Shown one piece after another: positions 20,611-23,272 of a stretch of 23,272 nt of DNA. Under the pieces are notes generated by a model. It was not told where the DNA came from and did not search any database. It was given only the letters and a program-made list of their open reading frames with translations. Numbering within the stretch: the first letter of the stretch is position 1; every line of letters starts with the position of its first letter. The position numbers and the translations under genes were made by a program. This DNA is from Ophiocordyceps camponoti-saundersi (nom. inval.) (lineage: Eukaryota > Ascomycota > Sordariomycetes > Hypocreales > Ophiocordycipitaceae), in the NCBI GenBank assembly GCA_003339415.1, contig PDHQ01000451.1:1-23272 (forward strand). The letters are read 5' to 3'.

Positions 20611-21755
20611 AATATAGAGTATAATAAAATATAATTAAAAAATATAAAAAAAATTAATTTAGCTTTAGAAGCTTACTTATATTTTTTATAAGGTATATTT
20701 CTAAGTTAATATAATATTATATAAATTAAAAGAATAATTATATAAAGGAGCTATTTATTCCCTAAGTTTAATATATTCTATAAAAGAAATATAAAGGTAT
20801 ATAGAAAAATATTTAAAAAAGTAAAAAGTTTTATATTTTTTAAAACTATAAGCTATATTTTTTTTAAAATTTTACGGCTATTATTAGTTTTTTTATTAAA
20901 TCTTTTATTTAAATAAGAGAAGTCTTTTAAGGTTAATAATATAAATAAAATTAAATTAATAGTTATAATTCTAAGTAAAAAATCTTATAAGAAAGCTTAA
21001 AAAATCTATTATTTAAAAAGATTTAATTTATATTTTTAACCTTACTATTAAAGGAGTTATTTTTATAAAAAATAAAAATTTTATCTATATCTTAGTTTAC
21101 TATACTAAAAAATAACTTAGTAAGGAAAAAAGGGTAAAAAATAGAAAATAATTTATAACTAGGGCTATAATAAGCTTACTAACCTAGGAAAAGAATATTA
21201 CGTAAAGAAAACCTTTTTCTTTTTTACTAGATTTTTTATTATTTTTTTCTCTTTAATTAAGCTTTTAAAATAAATATTAGTATTTTTAGTACTTAGTATA
21301 AGGTAGTAAATAAAATATTTATTATCTTTTTTAATAGTTTATTTAAAAATAGAAAAAAACTATAGCCTTATAAGATATAATATGTTAAGTAATATAAGTC
21401 TTAAAAGCTTTTAAAATAATATTTATTAATACTTATAATAAATTCTTAAAATAACTATATTCTTTCTATTAATATTTTTATAATAATTTTAAGAAAATAG
21501 ATAAAATTATAAAAAAGTAGTTTTTAGCTATAATAATATCTATTTATTTCTTTACATTATTATTTACTATTATATAATTTACTAAAGTCTTTTTTTCTTA
21601 TTAATATTTTTAAAAAACGTTTTTTAAAAAAATATTATCTTTAACCTTTTATTAGAAGATAAGTAAAATAGCTAAAATTATAATAAAAACACTATTAAGA
21701 AGCGCTTTTAATAAGATTTTTTTTAAAAATATAAAAAAATAATTAACGCTAGTAA
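20611..21755. other. AT-rich right interior of the hAT element, no gene seen
   Basis: About 1.1 kb of A- and T-run-rich sequence with stops in every frame. Nothing recognisable was found before the right subterminal cluster. Confidence 0.5.
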
Positions 21756-21922
21756 CTAATTTTTTAGTCTTTAGTCAGTTACTAACTAACTAAAGACTAA
21801 AAGTAACTAACTAAAATTAGTTACTATAAGGACTTTAGTTAGTTAGTGACTAATTTAGTCTTTAAAAATAAGGACTTTAGTTAGTTAGTCCTGACTAACT
21901 AAAAAAAGACTAAAAAGTTACA
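21756..21922. repeat. Right subterminal TTAGTTAG cluster of the hAT element
   Basis: At least five copies of TTAGTTAG or its complement CTAACTAA occur here. A perfect palindrome, TTAGTTAGT (21881-21889), CCTG, ACTAACTAA (21894-21902), mirrors the one at the left end; the left spacer TAGG equals CAGG, the complement of CCTG, with one C-to-T change. The paired palindromes near both ends look like a functional part of the transposon ends. Confidence 0.82.
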
Positions 21923-21940
21923 AACTAATTTTAAACCTTA
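21923..21940 (-). repeat. hAT terminal inverted repeat, right
   Basis: The reverse complement TAAGGTTTAAAATTAGTT matches the left terminus at 15 of 18 positions. The outermost CAGGG has become TAAGG, consistent with RIP of this end. Confidence 0.85.
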
Positions 21941-22163
21941 AGTTTAAGATTATTATAATTTAAAGTAAAGCTATATTCTAGGTAAAAAATTTTCGCGGTT
22001 ATAATTAACTTATATAATATTACCTTTCCCCCCGGAGTAACTTTAAGCGCGGCTCGCTATTATTATAAGTTAATAAAGAGAGTAAAGTTTAATTATAATA
22101 TAAAAATAAGAAGTTTTTTTCTATATTATTATAAGCGGGGAATTTATAAAATATATAAAAGTT
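21941..22163 (-). mobile_element. Host copy H, right part
   Basis: This begins with the right AGTTTAAG duplication and continues copy H up to the family's 5' end (AACTTTTATATATTTTATAA in reverse at 22144-22163). It aligns with 10779-11002 of copy B. It keeps some C and G that copy B lost, such as 'ttcgcggttataa' and 'ccccccggagtaac' near 22030, so RIP hit different copies at different sites. Confidence 0.82.
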
Positions 22164-23189
22164 ATTAATTTAGCTATTATTAAAGTAGTATTAAAGAGCT
22201 ATAATTTTAATATAATTATTACTAAAAAGTAATATAATATTAAAATTAAAGCTTTAAAAATTTTTAGAAATTTAATATAGGTTATAAAAAAGCTTAGTAA
22301 AAGATTATATAAAGCTTAAAATATATTAATATTATTTTTATATTATATTTATAAAGCTAAAAATATTATTACTTAAAACTTAATATAAAAATTATAAATA
22401 GAAGAAAATAATAAATAATATAATAATATAATAATTAAACAATATTAAAATCTAGTTAAAAAGGTTAATTTTTCACGTTATATAATTATATAATTAGAAA
22501 GTTATAATAATAACTTAAATATAAAGTTTATATTAAAATTATACTTAAATAATATAAAATAATAAGTAATAATAAAGGTCTAGTATAATAAGTTTAAAAA
22601 TTTATTATAAAAAAGTTAAGAATAATATTAAAATAAAAACTAAGTTTTTAATTTTAGGAAAGCTTTAATAATAAAAACTTATAAAGAGGAATTACTAAAA
22701 GCTATAAAAAATAATAATAATAATTTATTAAAAATTTACTTAATAACTATTTTAAAAAAAAAAGTTAGTATATTTTAATAAAATAAAATACTATAAAGAT
22801 ATATAACTTAGTATAAAAGCGTATAAATAAAATAGTAAAAAAAGGTAAAATATATTTATATAATTAAGATAAGATTATTATCTAAATAATTTATAAGTTT
22901 ATTATTAAAGAGTTTAAACGCTATAATACTAAGCAGAAAGGAGAGACTAAGGTAGAAAAGTTACTTAAAGCGGCTATATTAGCTATAAATATAATTAAAA
23001 TAAGTATAAGTTAGGAGCTTACTTATAAAAAGGTTATAAAAGCTCTTAAGAAATTTATTAAAGTTTAGAGAGAGGAGAATAGTATTATAAAAAATAATAA
23101 AAATAATTTAAAGCTAGCTATTAAGTATAAAAAGTAAATAAATTTATCTAATAATAAAGAAAAAAAGTTATATAAAAAGAGGAGCCTTA

Positions 23190-23190
<1 letters not shown>
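22164..23190. other. Unassigned AT-rich sequence right of the nested stack
   Basis: About 1 kb, A-rich on the plus strand, with no terminal repeats seen. Most of it has stops in all frames. The last 300 bases are more ORF-like (see the entry at 22892). No family is recognised. Confidence 0.5.
22892..23137 (+). pseudogene. ORF-like remnant, unknown product
   Basis: This frame runs about 82 codons with only two internal stops before a terminal TAA. It includes KEFKRYNTKQKGETKVEKLL, KAAILAINIIKI, ELTYKKVIKALKKFIKV and REENSIIKN. Both internal stops are TAG, in contexts where Trp or Gln would be restored. The segment is lysine-rich and probably helical. It could be the end of a transposon protein such as a gag-like ORF1, but nothing diagnostic is present. 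It ends about 54 bases before the AAT array. Confidence 0.35.

Positions 23191-23272
<82 letters not shown>
23191..23272. repeat. AAT trinucleotide microsatellite at the window edge
   Basis: About 27 perfect AAT units run to the last base. With the minisatellite at the first base, both edges of the window are simple repeats, which may simply mark assembly contig ends. Confidence 0.97.

Larger units (their letters stand above)
11748..21940 (-). mobile_element. hAT-superfamily DNA transposon, 10.2 kb with nested insertion
   Basis: The 5' end CAGGGTTTAAGATTAGTT and the inverted 3' end TAAGGTTTAAAATTAGTT match at 15 of 18 positions, and all three differences are C-to-T or G-to-A changes as RIP makes. 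The CAGGG terminus and 8-bp duplication are hAT hallmarks, and the interior carries a decayed hAT transposase on the minus strand (12352 to about 14700). The interior also holds a 3.4-kb retroposon-like insertion (15504-18940) plus its 14-bp duplication, and two direct repeats. Removing the insertion leaves about 6.7 kb, large for a hAT element, so further nested sequence or cargo is likely. It is not mobile now, because the transposase is dead. Confidence 0.9.

Noticed and set aside
1..23272. Mitochondrial or organellar DNA as an explanation for the extreme AT content
   Set aside because: The bias is specific to CA and TG loss, the sequence holds nested nuclear transposons with hAT and Pol III features, and there are no mitochondrial genes.

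Overview
The window looks like a gene-free, AT-rich heterochromatic block from a filamentous ascomycete (Pezizomycotina-type) genome that has been through very heavy repeat-induced point mutation (RIP). The main evidence is dinucleotide skew. Counting by hand over 181-720, I find 0 CA and 1 TG against about 13 AC and 17 GT. C survives mostly before T, C or G, and G mostly after A, C or G. That is the footprint of CpA-to-TpA mutation on both strands. I see no intact protein-coding gene on either strand. The recognisable coding matter is decayed transposon sequence whose stop codons sit where Trp or Gln is expected. The species cannot be named from this.

Layout. (1) 1-126 is a 9-bp minisatellite, followed by about 3.9 kb of RIP-mutated sequence that I cannot assign. 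(2) From about 4063 to 7127 lies a 21-bp minisatellite split into three blocks by two insertions: a tRNA-headed SINE-like element (4183-4785) and a 1.85-kb element called copy A here (4907-6760). (3) 7128-8799 is AT-rich sequence with palindromic TATTATATAATA motifs and one purine tract. (4) From 8800 to 22163 there is a nested stack. An old copy of the A family (host copy H, minus orientation) was interrupted by a second copy of its own family (B, 9236-11002) and, elsewhere, by a 10.2-kb hAT DNA transposon (11748-21940). Inside the hAT element are a decayed transposase on the minus strand, a pair of direct repeats about 1.43 kb apart once a later insertion is removed, and that 3.4-kb insertion (15504-18940), whose 3' end matches the tail of the SINE. 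(5) 22164-23190 is unassigned AT-rich sequence with one ORF-like remnant. (6) 23191-23272 is an AAT microsatellite at the window edge.

The nesting is unusually well supported, because the window holds paralogous uninterrupted copies (empty sites) for three of the insertions: the hAT element, copy B and the 15.5-18.9 kb element. The most interesting object is the SINE-like element. It has an RNA polymerase III tRNA-like head with good A and B boxes. Its GC-rich body can fold as an outer 9-bp helix around three perfect hairpins. Its 3' tail is shared with a much longer, possibly autonomous, element elsewhere in the window.
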